Of a stretch of 64,000 bases of DNA, positions 33,062-45,701 are shown one piece after another. Numbering within the stretch: the first letter of the stretch is position 1; every line of letters begins with the position of its first letter. Position numbers and translations under genes: made by a program. The stretch covers positions 644,434 to 708,433 of the forward strand of contig NW_020312007.1 in assembly GCF_003144115.1 (NCBI RefSeq). Direction: 5' to 3'. The notes beneath the pieces are model-generated. The model had not been told where the DNA came from. It searched no databases and was given only the letters and a program-made list of their open reading frames with translations. Origin of the DNA: Tilletiopsis washingtonensis. Taxonomy: Eukaryota > Basidiomycota > Exobasidiomycetes > Entylomatales.

Positions 33062-35875
33062 ATGGCGTCGGCCGCGGCGCCCGTGGCGCCCTCGCGCGCC
33101 CGCCGCCCCGCCCACGCCGCGCACCGCGCCTCGCCGTCGACGCTGCCGACGTTTGGCACGGGCGTGCCCACCGACCTGCTGCTCGCGCTGCTGCTCGACA
33201 AGACCGTGCTCGCCTCCGCCGCGCTGCTGGCGCGCCACTGGCTGCTCGTGCGCCATGCCGAGTCGACGCACGAGCCGCTGGCCACCGGCGCCGCGGCGGC
33301 CGCCTCGACAGCGAGCTCGATGCTCGAGCCGGCCCTCACTGCCGCCGTGCAGGGCGCCGGCGGGCCGTGGGCCATCGCCACGACGGTGTTCATCGTCGCG
33401 GCGCTCGGGCAGGGCGTGTGGTTCCGCGTGTGGCAGTGGGTGCCGTCGCTGCGGCGCAGCGACCCGCACATGCAGCACCTGCCCACGCGCCTCGCCGTGC
33501 TCGGCGCCGTCCTCTTTGCGCACCTGCTCGTGTGGCTCATTGCGCTGCAGCGTCTGAGCGCTGCTACGTGAGTGTCGAGATGGAGCGTCCGGCAGCCGCA
33601 CGCACTGAGCCTGGCTGACGCGCACTGCAGCGTGATCATCTTCACGCAGTTCTGTGAGATCTGGGCTGGCGACCTCTCGCGCTCGATGAAGTCAAAGGTG
33701 AGCGAGACACACGCTGCTGCCGAAAGCTACGCACTCACAATGCCCGCCAGTCGTACGGCGGCTACGCCATCGTCTTTGCCCTGGCCGTCTCCTTCATGCT
33801 CAACGTGCTGGCGCTCTCTCCTGAGTCGCGCATCGCACCACGAGGCTCTCGCGCACCCTCTTTCTTCTCCGGCTTCGAAGACGACTTCTCCGACCTGCCG
33901 GCGTCGCTGCGGCATACGCGGCCCGTCGGATTGGCCAGCCCCAGTGCGCTGCGTGCTGCCAGTGCGCAGGCTGAGGCGGCAGCCGCCGACTACAGCCCGG
34001 CGGCAGTGCTGGTCGGCCACCTGGCGCTTGCTGCATACGCCTTCCTGACGCTGGAGCGCGAGCGTGCGGCGAAGGTCGCGAGCACCGAGGCCGGTGGCCG
34101 CCGGCGTGCAGGTGTGCTGGCCTGTGTCGTGGCTGCCGCTGCGCTTCTGCCTCTGGGCCTGCTGGGGCGCCTGTTCGGCCTGCCGACCCTGCCGACGCTG
34201 AGCTCGCTCTCGCCCTCGTTCCACACGTCGCCGTCGTCGCTGCACGGCTCGCCAACGACGGGACACTTTGCCGCCTATGCGCTGCTGGCGCTCGGACCGC
34301 TGATCCTCGATCCGCTCGTCAGTGCAGCGCTCGAGCCGCATGCCAGCGCAGCCGCGCGTGTGGCACAGGGCTGGCCGCTGGCAGTCGGCGCCGTCATGAT
34401 GGTCGGGCGCGTCGGCTTCGGACTGCGCATCAGCTGGGCCAACCTCATTGTCGGAGGCATCGTGGGCTGGGGCCTGCGCACGATTCTCAAGACGTCGCCG
34501 GTCTACGCCGACGCCGATGCGCACGATGCGTCGCCGTCGCAGCGAGACGTCTCGCGCTCCCACAAGCGCCACACGTCGGATCCGTCCGGCCTGCACGAGG
34601 TTGGCAGTGCGGTGCGTGCCTTCATGGCGACGGGCAAGCGCACGATCGCCACGATCTGGGAGTCGGACGACTCGCGCAAGATCTTCCAGTTCCTCTGTCT
34701 CAACCTCGTCTTCATGGGCGTGCAGCTGCTCTGGGGCGTGTGGACGAACAGCCTGGGCCTGATCTCCGACGCGATCCACATGTTCTTCGATTGCGCCGCC
34801 ATCGGCATGGGCCTCTTTGCCGCCGTCATGGCGAGCTGGGCGACGGACAGCACCTTCACGTACGGCTACCACCGCGTCGAGACGCTCAGCGGCTTCGCCA
34901 ATGGCGTGTTCCTCATCCTCATCAGCGTCTTCATCGTCTTTGAGGCCGTGCAGCGCATCATCTCTGCGCCCGAAATGCACAACACGACGCAGCTGCTCAT
35001 CGTCTCGAGCATGGGCCTCGGCGTCAACCTCTTCGGCATGTTCGCCATGGGCGGGCACCACCACCACGGGCACGGCCACTCGCACGGGCATGACCATGGC
35101 CACGACCACGGCGTGAGTACTTTGAAGGTCGCGCAGTCCAGAGACGCTTGACTGATTCTTCCCTTCCACCGCAGCATGGGCACGGACATGACCACGGACA
35201 CGGCCACGGGCACTCTCACAACATGATGGGCGTCTACCTCCACGTCATGGCAGACACTGTGCGTGCTGTGCCTGGCCTCGCTGCCACCCAGCTGACACAC
35301 TCTTCCTGCGCAGATGGGCTCCGTGGGCGTCATCATCTCGACGATCCTGCTCAAGTACTTCGGCTGGACGGGCTTCGACCCGATCGCCTCGCTCTTTATC
35401 GCCGTGCTCATCACAGCTTCTGTGATCCCGCTCGTGCTCGAGTCTGGCAAGATTCTCATCCTCGACGTGTCGGGGCACGAGCAGGAGATCGCCAGTGCGC
35501 TGGAGGAGGTGCGTGCCCTGCTGTGCCGCTGCCGACTCATCCTGACGCCTTCGCCTGCAGCTCACAGCGGTCGAGGGCCTCGAGAGCTTCTCGCAGCCGC
35601 GCTTCTGGCCGAAGGACAGCGGCACGCTGGTCGGCAGTCTGCGCGTGCAGGTGCGCACCGTGCCGCCGGCAGATCCCAGTGCCGCGATCACAAAGCCCAA
35701 TGGCGAGTCGGCAGCCTCGTCGTGGCCGCCGGCGGCGTCGCCCGAGAACATCTCGGCGCAGGTGCAGGCCATCATGCGGCGACGACTGCCGACGCTCGAA
35801 AGCCTGGCGGTGCAGCTCGAGCGCGGGACGCCGATGCTGCTCACGCCAGCAGCAGGCGGTGCAGGAGGGGGATGA
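33062..35875 (+). CDS. MSC2: Cation diffusion facilitator zinc transporter, MSC2/ZnT5 type
   Basis: Predicted 842 residues; exons 33062-33567, 33631-33697, 33751-35112, 35175-35258, 35314-35508 and 35561-35875. Family members move zinc into the early secretory pathway; yeast Msc2 works with Zrg17 at the ER. The extended N-terminus has several hydrophobic segments, as in Msc2/ZnT5. The CDF core has SLGLISDAIHMFFDC near residue 530 and HVMAD (668-672), the two intramembrane HxxxD metal sites. Between them lies a cytosolic His/Gly-rich loop of alternating H, G and D (about 625-660), divided by an intron at 35113-35174. The family call is strong; ER location is inferred. Confidence 0.93.
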
Positions 35876-36018
35876 GCGACACACACTAACTTAACGTAAA
35901 CAGAGTTTTGATGACCGGCACAATTACAGAGACGCGGTGACAGAGGAGGTGGCCAGCGGAAGAAGGCGAGGAGATGGATGCGCCGAGGCGCAACGGGGAT
36001 GCAGTGCGCGGAACTGGG

Positions 36019-39000
36019 TCAGATGCCGTAGTCGGAAGGTCGGCGAGCGCCGCGGCGGCGCATGTGCTGCGCGCCAGCAAGCTCGCTGCTCGCACGGCTG
36101 TTGTCGGGCAGCGTCACGACGCCTGCGTTCTGCCGCAGCGGCACGACGTGCGCCAGAGAGTTGCCGAAGCCGAGCAGCAGCGCGGGCGGAGTGTCTTGTG
36201 GTGCCGCGATGCTGCTAGTGCCGCGAGTCGAGAGCAGAACGGGCTTGAGGCGCGTGAAGGAGAGCGGCATCGCGGAGGGGCCAGCGCCATTGAGCGCCGT
36301 CGGGCGCAGGGAGAGCGAGGGCCAAGCAGGTGCAGAAGACGCATCAGGTGCGTCTGCCTCGGGGTGGGCGGCCTCTTCGCTCTCGAGCTCGAGCAGACTG
36401 GTCTCCAGATCCGACTCAGAGGCGTAGACCTGCGGTGCGGCGCAACCTGCGTTCTGCAGGTGCCACAGCTCCCAGCGAGAGGCGTCTTCTGCCTGTCGGC
36501 GGCGCACGCCCAGCACGACAGGCTCGCCGCGCGGATCGCGCGCCAGCACTGCGCCGCCACGCTTGATCGGCTCTCGCCGGATGGCGCGCAGAGCACTGTC
36601 GCCGGGCAAGACGCCGTCGCGCAGTGCATCGAGCACGTCAAGCGAGACGCGGTCGGTGCTGGTACGGAAGCGGGAGCTGCGCGGCGAGGGCGCCACGCCG
36701 GTGGAGGCCGTCTCTGTGCCGACGACGTGCCCTGCGGCATTGAGACTGCCAGTGCCTGCCGAGCTGGGCCGCGATCCGCTGCGGACGCGTCCGCTGTTCG
36801 AGGGCGTCATCATCTGGCTGCCGGCGTCGCTGGGCCTGCGCATGCCCGACAGGTGTGGCAGACCTGCGCGCGAGCCTGACGGCGACGATGGAAGCGTCAG
36901 GCCATTGAGTGGCCGACCGGGCGAGATTCCAAGCTCGCTAGCCGGCCCGGCATGCGGAGCGCCGCTGAGACGAAGCAGGAAAGCGCTGGTTGCCGTGCAA
37001 GCCAGTGCAACGTCGGATGGCGCGCTACCAGCATCGCTGCTCGGAAGCACTTGCAGAGACAAGATGGCGCCATCGTTAAGATCGAGCGAGGAGATGAGCT
37101 GAGAGCTGCTCAGGTCCCACGCCTGCACAGCGCCAGTCAACGTGCCGCACAGCACCGTGCCTACGAGCGGCTCGCTCGATCGCGATGCGGGCTGCGGCGT
37201 CGACTCGGGGCTGTCGCTGCTCGCGAAGTGCAGCGACGATAGAGCCACGCAGCGATAGAGCGCGCGCGGCGCGCCGACGAGGCTGAAGACGCTCTCGAGA
37301 CGCCCAGCGCGCCAGTGGCGCAGCTCGAGGCTCGAGGAGGACGACGCGAATGCCACGAGATCGGACTGCTGCATGCTGGCTGAAAAGGCGGCAGCAAGCG
37401 GCACAGCGTACGACGTCCAGCTGGCCTCGCTGCGTGGCGCCACGACTTCACCAGGGCTCGCGCCATGCTCGGCGGGCCAGACGTAGGCAGAGCCATCGCG
37501 ATGGGCCGAGACGAGCTGTGCAGAGCCCTTGTCGGAGCGCGGCACGAAGCACACGTGCTGCACTGGCGATGTCGTCGGCGTAGCGCTGGCAACGACAGCC
37601 AGACTTGAGAGCAACAGCACGCTGATCGCGCCTGAGCGAAAGCCCACTGCGGCGAGATCGGCTGCCTCGTCGACCGCCGCACAAGTGGCTTGCGGTGCGC
37701 GGGCCGACACGGCGCTGCCCGGAGATGGCGTCTGATGCAAAGATGCGACAGAGCGCGCCGGTCCACCGACGCGCCACACGGAGATTGACGAGTCGATCGC
37801 GACACTGACCACAGTGTCGCCGTCCTGAGCGACATAGTCGACGTCCGAGCCATGCAGCGCACGCGCCGCGGTCAGCTGCACCTTGAGTGGCGGCGCAGCC
37901 TCGCGGTCGCTGTCATCACCGGCGCCGCGATCCGTCGCGCTGTCGTCGAAGAGCGCATCTTCCTTGTCTTCCTGTGCATAGAGCAGCTCGGTGTCCTTGA
38001 GCAGGTAGAGCAGGAGGACCCAGAGCAGCCCGGTCGTGCCCGCGATCGGCAGTACAGACAGCTTGAAGAACCAGATGAGCGCGCGCACGCGCGGGCGGAA
38101 GAGGGCCCAGGCTGCGAACGCCACGGGACGCGCGTGCTCGGGGCCCACAGAGGTGGCTCCGCGCAGGGAGACGATCGTCCAAGGCGCCACGACGATGCGC
38201 ACGTACGGCGCTCCGCGCGGGTTAAGCGCCTGCCAGAAGGGTGCCGAGGGCGAGCTCTGCCACCACGGCTGCTGCACGCTCTGCTCCGCATCGGACGGCA
38301 GGTGCGCCAAGGGGTCGAACGTCTGACTCGAGAGATGCGTGCTCGTCGGCCGCACGTCTTGGCTGCCGAACACGCTCGACGACGGATAAGCCTCAGCAAA
38401 CGGCAGCGTCGGCCCATGCACGCCCTCGGCCTGGTAGCCCGTGCCGTAGTAGAGGTACAGCCCGAAGAGTGCCGCGAGGAGGCCCGAGAGCGTTGCGGTG
38501 CGCGCAGTCCGCGCCCGCCAGGCGGCCTTGCAGCTCATCTTGAGATACGAGTCAGTCCGCTCGCTTCTGCCCGAGCTCGGCTGTGGCCCGCGAGTGCTTG
38601 ACGGCTGCAGCGCATCCGCGTCCTCGTCCTCGCTATCTACGGCCGTATCATCCTGTTCGTCAGGCGAGCCGATCGGCTCGGCTTGCCCGCGACCGCCCTG
38701 TGCGAGTAGATCGGCGAGCTCGAGGCGCTGCAGATCGATGCTGAGCACAGTGACGAAGAAGGTCATCTGCATAAAGAAATCGACGACGAGGCTGCAGATG
38801 GCAAATAGGCAGAACTCGCGCACGGCGGGCACGCCGACGACGGCGGCGATGAGCGCCATGAGCGCGACGTCCGACACGACTGTCACAGCGATCGGCACGC
38901 CGGCCGCGTTGAGCCCAGCACCGATGCGTGCCGGCACAGTGAGCGAGAGCGGCGTCGAGACGATTGCGTCGGTGAGGACGAACATGTTCTCGGAGCCGAC

Positions 39001-40435
39001 GAGCACGATGACGAACGGCAGGATCTCCCTGCGGCGAGGCAGAGGCAGTATCAGCTCACTGACAGCAGAGCACACTCGCGCGACACGCACCACGGCACAG
39101 CAGTTAGACGAAGCCCGCTGAGCGCGCAGATGCTGACACTCATGATCGTGCTGATCAGCAGCTCGATCGTGCCCGTGAAGGCAAGGCCCCATGGCGAGTG
39201 CACCTTGCGCACTTTGACGAGGCCGAGCGCGATCCATGCCACAAAGGCCAGGTAGCCGAGGCCCAGCAGCACCTTGCGCAGCTTGGGCACTGCGGCGTCG
39301 GGCACGAACTGCATGAAGATGGTCAGCCGCAGGCTTGCGCTGAAGAGCGAGGCTCCACACTCACACGCAGCACCACCTCCTTCTCAAAGCGAAGCTCGCT
39401 CTCTACGATGCGCGTGCCACTAGCGACGTCGTCGAGCAGGCCACGGAACGCATCATGCTGGCCTTCATCTGCCCCGCACGCCGGGTCCTGCAGCCAGAAG
39501 CTGAGCACCAAGAACTCAGCGCGCGGGCTGCGGCTGAAGAGCGGCCCGCGCCCGGCCAGCGTCGTTGTGAGCGCCAGCGGCACGCCGCGCGACGAGACAT
39601 TGTGCTGCGGCTCGAGCAGCGCCGATAATGTCGCATCTGACTGCAGTGGCAGCGCCGCAGCCTGCCAGTAGTCGAGCGGGCTCAGCGTGAGGCACTGTCC
39701 GGTGGGCGTGCGAACGCAGCGAGGCGCTTGTGCTGTCCCTGCCGCAGCTTCGCCCGCCAGCCTGGCTTCGAGCGCGGCCTGCAGGCGCTGCGCCGAGTTG
39801 AGCACGGCCGCCTGCAGCACGCCGCCACGGCCAGCGGTGCCGCGCATCACGTCGTCGGTGGTGACGAGGACATGCTCGAGCCTGGCGCACTGCGGCTCGG
39901 GCTGCTGCCGGCCGCGCTGGACGACGGTGTCGCGCGGGTCCTTGGCAGATAGATCCGGCGCATCGTCCCAAACCATGCGCAGGTCGCGCAGCGAATTGAG
40001 GTGCGTGCGCCCAGACGAGGCGAACGAGTCGAGCAGCGGCGTCGAGAGCGTGCGCCAGACGGACGTCGTGTCGCTGCGGCTCAGGCCCGGCCCGCCCTGC
40101 GACGCGAAGAGGTAAATGCCCGCGGCGGGATAGAAGAGCGAGGTGATGAAGAGACAGCAGAGCAGCAGCGTACGGATCGGATGTCGCGAGACAGAGGCGC
40201 CGTGCCGGCGAAAGAGGCGAGCCACGACGGCGGATAGGCGCTCCGAGGCGGCCGCGATGCGCGAGGCGGGCGCCTTGCTGCTGCCCGTCGCGCGCGCCGA
40301 GGGGCGCCGCGGCCGCGGCGGACGGCGCAGTGCGGGCAGAGCGACGGGCGCTGCGGGTGCGCCGCCGAAGGGATCGAGGACGTTGGCGGCAGGCCCGGGC
40401 CGTGGCCGGCTGGGCCCAGCTCGCGCCTGCGACAT
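36019..40435 (-). CDS. SCP1: SREBP cleavage-activating protein (SCAP), sterol sensor
   Basis: Predicted 1,432 residues; exons 40435-39365, 39308-39091 and 39028-36019. SCAP holds the SREBP transcription factor in the ER and escorts it to the Golgi when sterols (or, in fungi, oxygen) fall. One membrane segment (TLLLCCLFITSLFYPAAGIYLF) precedes a long lumenal loop. The sterol-sensing domain follows, aligning by eye with human SCAP: HSPWGLAFTGTIELLIS, EILPFVIVLVGSENMFVLTD, STPLSLTVPARIGAGL and REFCLFAICSLVVDFFMQM. Just after it, VLSIDLQRLELADL preserves the position of the MELADL COPII-binding motif. The C-terminal half shows WD40-like repeats (SISVWRVG, SAYVWPAEHG, AVQAWDLS) for SREBP binding, interspersed with Ser-rich insertions. 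Confidence 0.92.
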
Positions 40436-41530
40436 GGCGCCGGCTGTGCGAGTGCGCGCGACGTGGAGGTCAGGCCGGGAGCGGCTCCGGGCGCACGCTC
40501 ACCTCGGCCGGCACTCGCTGGCGCGCACGAAACGCAGCTGCAAGTGTGCGCCGAGTGTGCGGCGAGAGAGGCGCACGGCAGGAAGGGCTGCGTGGTGAGC
40601 GAAGGGCGTGGAGACGAGGCAAGGTGTGAGTCCGAGTGCGCCGCAACCCTGCAGCAGCTCCGCGGAAGCGAGGCGCCGCGCCGCATCGGCGCGCTTGTCA
40701 TGCTGACGCCTCTCCGCCGCGCCGTCGCTCGTGCCGGCCCGCGGCTTCAGCCTCTTGGCTTGCACGCGCCGCGCGGGAATCGTCCGCAGGCCCAGACCGC
40801 AACGGCGACGAGCTCTGCCAGGCCCTGACATGCGCTGGCCACGCCAACATCGCTTCTACTCGAAGTCTGCGAAAGCGGCGCTGGTCTGCGAAGCTTTGCT
40901 CTCCAACACAGGGGCGTGCGGAGGGCCGGAGCCGATGCAGGAGGCGTCATCGTGGCATAAAGTAGAGTGTGAGCGCCGAGCCTTCGCCTAGCGCGCACGC
41001 AGCCCTGATCGCATGGCCAGTGCGCAAAAGAGCCCGGATGGCGAAGCCCGGGGGCGCCGTATGAGCATTTATCTCGGATGCTTGCTCCTGCTGGTAGCTG
41101 AGAGGATGAGCTGGTCCAGTTCGCAGGACTTTGCAAGCAGAGTGACCCGGGAAGGTCGCTCGGCCCGGCTCGCAACGAGGGATGGAGGAGGACCGAAGAA
41201 GCCTCAGCCGCAGTGCGGCCGATGCAGCATATGCACGCGGCCGCACCGCACTCGCTCGATGCTACGTCCACACACCCACGGTCGCGAGTGCAAGCAGGCG
41301 CTGAGGAGCAGCGTCTTATGCAGACGGACATTCCGAAGCAAACCTGGAGCCTGCTTGGGCCGGAGCTCGCTGTCCAGCATGGCCAGAGTCCTTCAGAAAC
41401 GCGTAGGAGCGTCGGAGTGCGGGGAGCTGACCGCGCTGGGGCGCGCGATGGATGCGGCACCGCGCGCCGCGTTGCTCCTTGCCTTACCTCCACCACTCCA
41501 GCATCAGCTCCTGCTCACTCCGACACGGCC
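40436..41530. other. divergent intergenic region SCAP / USE1
   Basis: About 1.1 kb between the divergent starts. No coding sequence that I can support, no repeats of note. Confidence 0.55.
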
Positions 41531-42782
41531 ATGTCCTTCGCATCCTCCTCCGCACCCACGCCCGCGCGCCTTCTCTCCGCGCTCGAGGCACAGCTGGCCG
41601 CGGGCGGCGGCAGTGCGCCGGCGCCCGGCAGCTGGGCCGAGATGCAGCTGCGCATGGGCCTGGCACAGCTGCAGACGCTGCTGCGCTCCCGCGCCAGCGA
41701 GGCCGACGAGCGTGTGCGCACGGCACGGCTGGAGAAGGTGCTGGCGGGAAGCGTGAGTGGGCTGTGGGCTGCGCCGAGGCAAGCTGGGCCTGGAGAATGC
41801 AACCTGCCCGGAGCGGAGCAGTGTGGCCAAGCAAGATGGGCTAGGGGGGCCGGATGCACGGAGCAAAGGCGAGAGGGGCCTGTTCTGCCTCTCCACGTGC
41901 TGCGAGACTGTCTGTCCGCACGGATGATACCTTCGCGGCCCCAAACCGCTTCTCTTGCGCTGTCTCGCGCGCTCATGGGCAGCACATCTGACCCGCTGTC
42001 CTCAGACATCGACACTGGCGCCCAGCACTCCACGTCGCCCGAGTCGCTCGCCGTCCGCTGCATCCGCGCTCTCTCTCAACGCTGGAAGCAGCGCGCATGC
42101 CAGCCAGCGCGCGACTCGCGCATATCTGCTCGCCGGGCTGTCCGACTCCGAGTCGGAAGGGAGCATCAGCGACTCTGAGGACGAGCGCAACGGGCGCTCG
42201 ACGGCCTCTACGTCTCTCGCGCAGTCTCCTCGCGCGGATGCTGCGGCATCGTTGGCGCCGGGACAGCAAACGCTGAAGCGCAAGCCGAGCATCACCATCA
42301 CAGACATGGACCGCGCTCCAGGCCAAGCGCGAGAGCTGGACGAGGATGAGATGGCCGGCGCGTCGGCGGACGAGGAGGCGGGCGACGAGTGGGACGAGTA
42401 CGAGGCTGCCACGGCCGCACGCCGCGCTGCGCCGAGCACAGAGTCTGCTCTCCAAGAGCAGGTGGAGGAGAAGCCGGCGAAGGAAGACGCGATGGCGTCG
42501 GACCGCGCGGTCCACGACTCGCTCACGTCGGAGCTGCTGCGCATGGCCGGCGTGCTCAAGGCCAACTCGATTGCCTTTGGCGAGGCGCTGGAGCGCGACC
42601 GCCGCATTATCGAGCAGGCGGGCGAGAAGCTGGAGCACAACCTGGACCTCATGACGCGCACGCGCGGCCGCCTGGGCGAGTACGCCAAGAAGGCGCGCGG
42701 CCTGGGATGGGCGACGCTCGGCGCCGTGCTGGCCGTGTGCTTCAGCTGGGTGTTCATGTTTGTCCTCATCAAGCTGACGTGA
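41531..42782 (+). CDS. USE1: ER SNARE USE1/SLT1 family
   Basis: Predicted 332 residues; exons 41531-41752 and 42006-42782. USE1 is a SNARE of the ER that takes part in Golgi-to-ER retrograde fusion with Sec20, Ufe1 and Sec22. The N-terminal helical part spans about residues 1-74. The middle is Ser/Asp/Glu-rich. The C-terminal SNARE-like helix begins about LTSELLRMAGVLKAN and runs through IIEQAGEKLEHNLDLM. It is followed by a tail anchor (LGAVLAVCFSWVFMFVLI) and three final residues, as expected. The 253-nt intron is longer than usual; the acceptor at 42005 (GTCCTCAG) keeps the frame. An additional small exon inside that intron cannot be excluded. Confidence 0.87.
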
Positions 42783-43535
42783 GAGGCGATCGCGAATGCA
42801 TCGATGCGTCAATCTGCGTGCTCTGATGAGTCTGCCCTTGCTCATCCGAAAGCGCGGGTAACAAGCTCGGCGTGGTGCAGCGCGGCGACACAGCCGGCTC
42901 ACCCGAGAATGTTCGGCTGTTTGAAGGTCCGCCAGCCGAAGTGCGGGGGCGGCGCAACGCTGCATATGGCGCGCGTGGGAACGGGCGCGGTGCGGGGCAG
43001 CGCGCCCAAGCCTCGCTCGCTGCTCTCGCTGCTGCTGGCCGTTCGCAGCCCAGCTCTTGCAGGCCGGATGCGCTGCGTCTGCCGTTTCAAGCAGCTATCG
43101 CACAGGGGCGAGCGCTGCGAAGAGGCCAATATACGGCAGAGCTGTGGTGAGAGGTGGGCGTCGAAGTGCGCTTATCGTGTGAGCCGTGCACCTGTGCGGT
43201 CCAGAGGGGCTCTTGTGCAATGCATCATGCCGTCCTGGGCACAGGAGAGAGCGGGAGAGCGGCGGCGTGCTGCTGGCTGGATGCATCGGAGCAGCATGCA
43301 GCGGCAGGCGCTTGCGAGGTGCTGCCCGCGCCTGCCTTACCCCGCGTTGCGCACGCTGCGCCCAGCGCTAGCAGCCGTCTCGGACCGCCTGATTTCGCAG
43401 CGGCTGCTTCCCGCTTCTCCACCACCGCCACTCCCTGTGCTTCTGTGTCCCTGTCGCGTATGCCCCGTCGATAGACTGTCCCGGCCCGCACTCCCGTAGA
43501 CGTTCCTGCGCCACCCTCTCTCTCCCTCCTCCAGC
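42783..43535. other. intergenic region upstream of F-box gene
   Basis: About 750 bp between USE1 and the F-box gene. Ends in a CT-rich leader. No supported gene. Confidence 0.55.
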
Positions 43536-45355
43536 ATGACCGACATGCTCCTCAGCGCGCCCGCCTCGCCCGGCGCCGACAGCGACGCCGGCGCACTGCT
43601 GCCGCCCGAGGTGCTGGCCCTCATCTTCGCCCACGCCGACCCCGCCACGCTGCTCGTCTCGCTGCGCGCCCTCTCGCGCACCTGGCGTGCGCACATCGAC
43701 ACCATCCTCCTGCCCTCGCTCTTTGCCGCCGGCACGTGGCGCGTGGGCCTGCAGGTGACACGCAAGCCACGCTTCGGCCGGGCGTGGCGCGGCGCCATCG
43801 TCGGCCCTCCCGCGGCGGCCGTGGCAGCCAGCACGGCACCGGCGCCGATGGATGCGCACGAGGCCGCCGCGCTCGCCGCCCGCCTGCGCTCCATCCCTGG
43901 CGTACGCGAGGACGAGCTGCCGGCGTTTCCCGGCGGGCCGCCGCCGCAGCCGCTCACGCACGTCATCCCGCTCGCCTTTACCGGCATCGCGCCCGACGGC
44001 CTCAGCTTCGCCACGCCCAAGAACACGTACCACGCCCTCTTCGAGCCGGCGCACGCGCCCCTCGGCGGCGAGCCTGATGCGGCGCGCGACGAGGCTGCCG
44101 CCAATGCCATGCGCGACGCCCGCCGCGAGGCGCGCCTCGACCTCGACTTTGCCGTCGTGTGGCGCTTCCCCGGCGACGGCGGCGAGGGCGAGTGGGACAC
44201 GCCCGACACCGAGGGCGGCTGGATCAGCCGCTTCTACTGCGTGAGTGGCTTGCTCGTGATGTGCGCAGCGCCGTCTGCTCACCACTCTGCCTACCAGTCG
44301 CATCACGACGTCTCCGAGCCCGCGCCGCGCGCGGCAGAGGAGCCACCTCTGATGCAGGGTCTCGATCCGCAAGTCGTGGCAGAGGAGGGCGTTGAGCGCG
44401 CCATTGCGTACAGCACACCCGTCGCGCGCCGGACGCGCGCCATCCGCACCGACGAGCTCGGCGAGAGATTGTTGAATGCAGAGCGCTCGGGACACGCGCT
44501 TGACTGGGACGACTCGGGCATGGAGGTGAGCATCAACGCTGGCGAGATGCGCAGCGCTTGCTGATCGGATCGCCATATTAGTACGGTTCCTTCAACCTGT
44601 CGCTCGGCCCCGAGTTCTTTGGACGTCGGTCCGCGCGCTCAAACCGCCTGCTGCGTCTCCTGCAAGCAGAGGCCTTCCGCTCCTCGCTCCCGTCTCGCGG
44701 AGCCTCACCAGCTCCTGGATCACGCGGGTCGTTCAACGGCCGCCACTCGGCCACCGCCACGCCTTCGTCTTCGCTCGACACGCCCGCACGCAGTGGCCTG
44801 CACACGCCGCTGCCTTCGCTGGCTTGCCCTACGCCTGCCGAGAAGCGTCCACCCGGAGGAGGCGGGCCAGTCGGCAAGAGCGCACTGGCACGCCTCGTCG
44901 CCTCCGAGTTCTCTTCACCAGGCTCAAGCAATGGCGGCCTTGGCTCTGCATCCGCAGGCCCAAGCAACCGAGGTACAATGTCACCGCTTGCTGCAGCGCT
45001 GGCAGCTGGATCAGTGGGCGCTGCCACGCCTCGCAGCGGCGCGCGCACGCCCAGCAAGAGCGGCGCGCGGACACCATCGAAGAGCGGCGCACGCACGCCC
45101 AAGCTGCGCACGCCCAGCGGCGCCCACACGCCGGCGCGCGCCACGTTCGAGGCGCGCCTGGTCAGCGCCGAGGACCTCGTCACGCGCTTGGAAGAGGAGG
45201 TGGACACGATGAAGCTCGACGACGAAGAGAAGGAGGAGGACAAGGAAGAGGAGGAGGGCAGTGTCTGGCGAGGCAGGACGGAGTATGGCACGGGCGCCAA
45301 GAGAGTAGCCAAGCTGAGGGCAGATGCGGGAGTCAAGTGGAGCTGGCAGCGCTAG
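43536..45355 (+). CDS. F-box-like protein with tandem GARTPSKS repeats
   Basis: Predicted 568 residues; exons 43536-44240, 44298-44525 and 44582-45355. An F-box-like motif opens the protein (residues about 20-62: LLPPEVLALIFAHADPATLL then LSRTWRAH), suggesting a substrate adaptor of an SCF ubiquitin ligase. The conserved-looking middle has HVIPLAFTGIAPDGLSFATP, LDLDFAVVWRFPGD and YGSFNLSLGPEFFGRRSARS. The C-terminal part is Ser/Thr/Pro-rich with three near-identical SGARTP units (around 45040-45110), then an acidic helix (EEEVDTMKLDDEEKEEDKEE), and ends KWSWQR. I do not recognise a named orthologue. The repeated Thr-Pro sites suggest phosphorylation by proline-directed kinases (inference). 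Confidence 0.75.
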
Positions 45356-45701
45356 CCGTTTCTGCCCCTCACTCTCTTGCCCGCCTCCATTCGCGCTCAG
45401 CCCTGCATCTGCCTCTCTGGACCACCTGTCTCTGCTCCTTGTACACTCTCTCGTCCGCACACGATTCACCCGGCTCGCGTCTCTTCCCGCTGCAGCCCGA
45501 CTGCCGCCCCTGTGCTATACATGTCTCAATAGATCCTATGGCTGCGGATGAGTCGATGAAGACCAGGAGCTGCCGTACTGAGGCACCTCCGGGCCTGCTC
45601 AGACTCGATGGGTCACTCGATGGTATTGCTACTGCTTCGTCTCGACCGGCGAGGAGTGCCAGGCGTGGGTCACTGTGTTTGCACGAGCTTGCGCGGGTGG
45701 C
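45356..45701. other. convergent intergenic region (F-box gene / reductase)
   Basis: 346 bp between two stop codons. Nothing beyond 3' flanks is seen. Confidence 0.6.

Noticed and set aside
33727-35169. 480-codon minus-strand open frame
   Set aside because: Antisense to the zinc transporter core exon.
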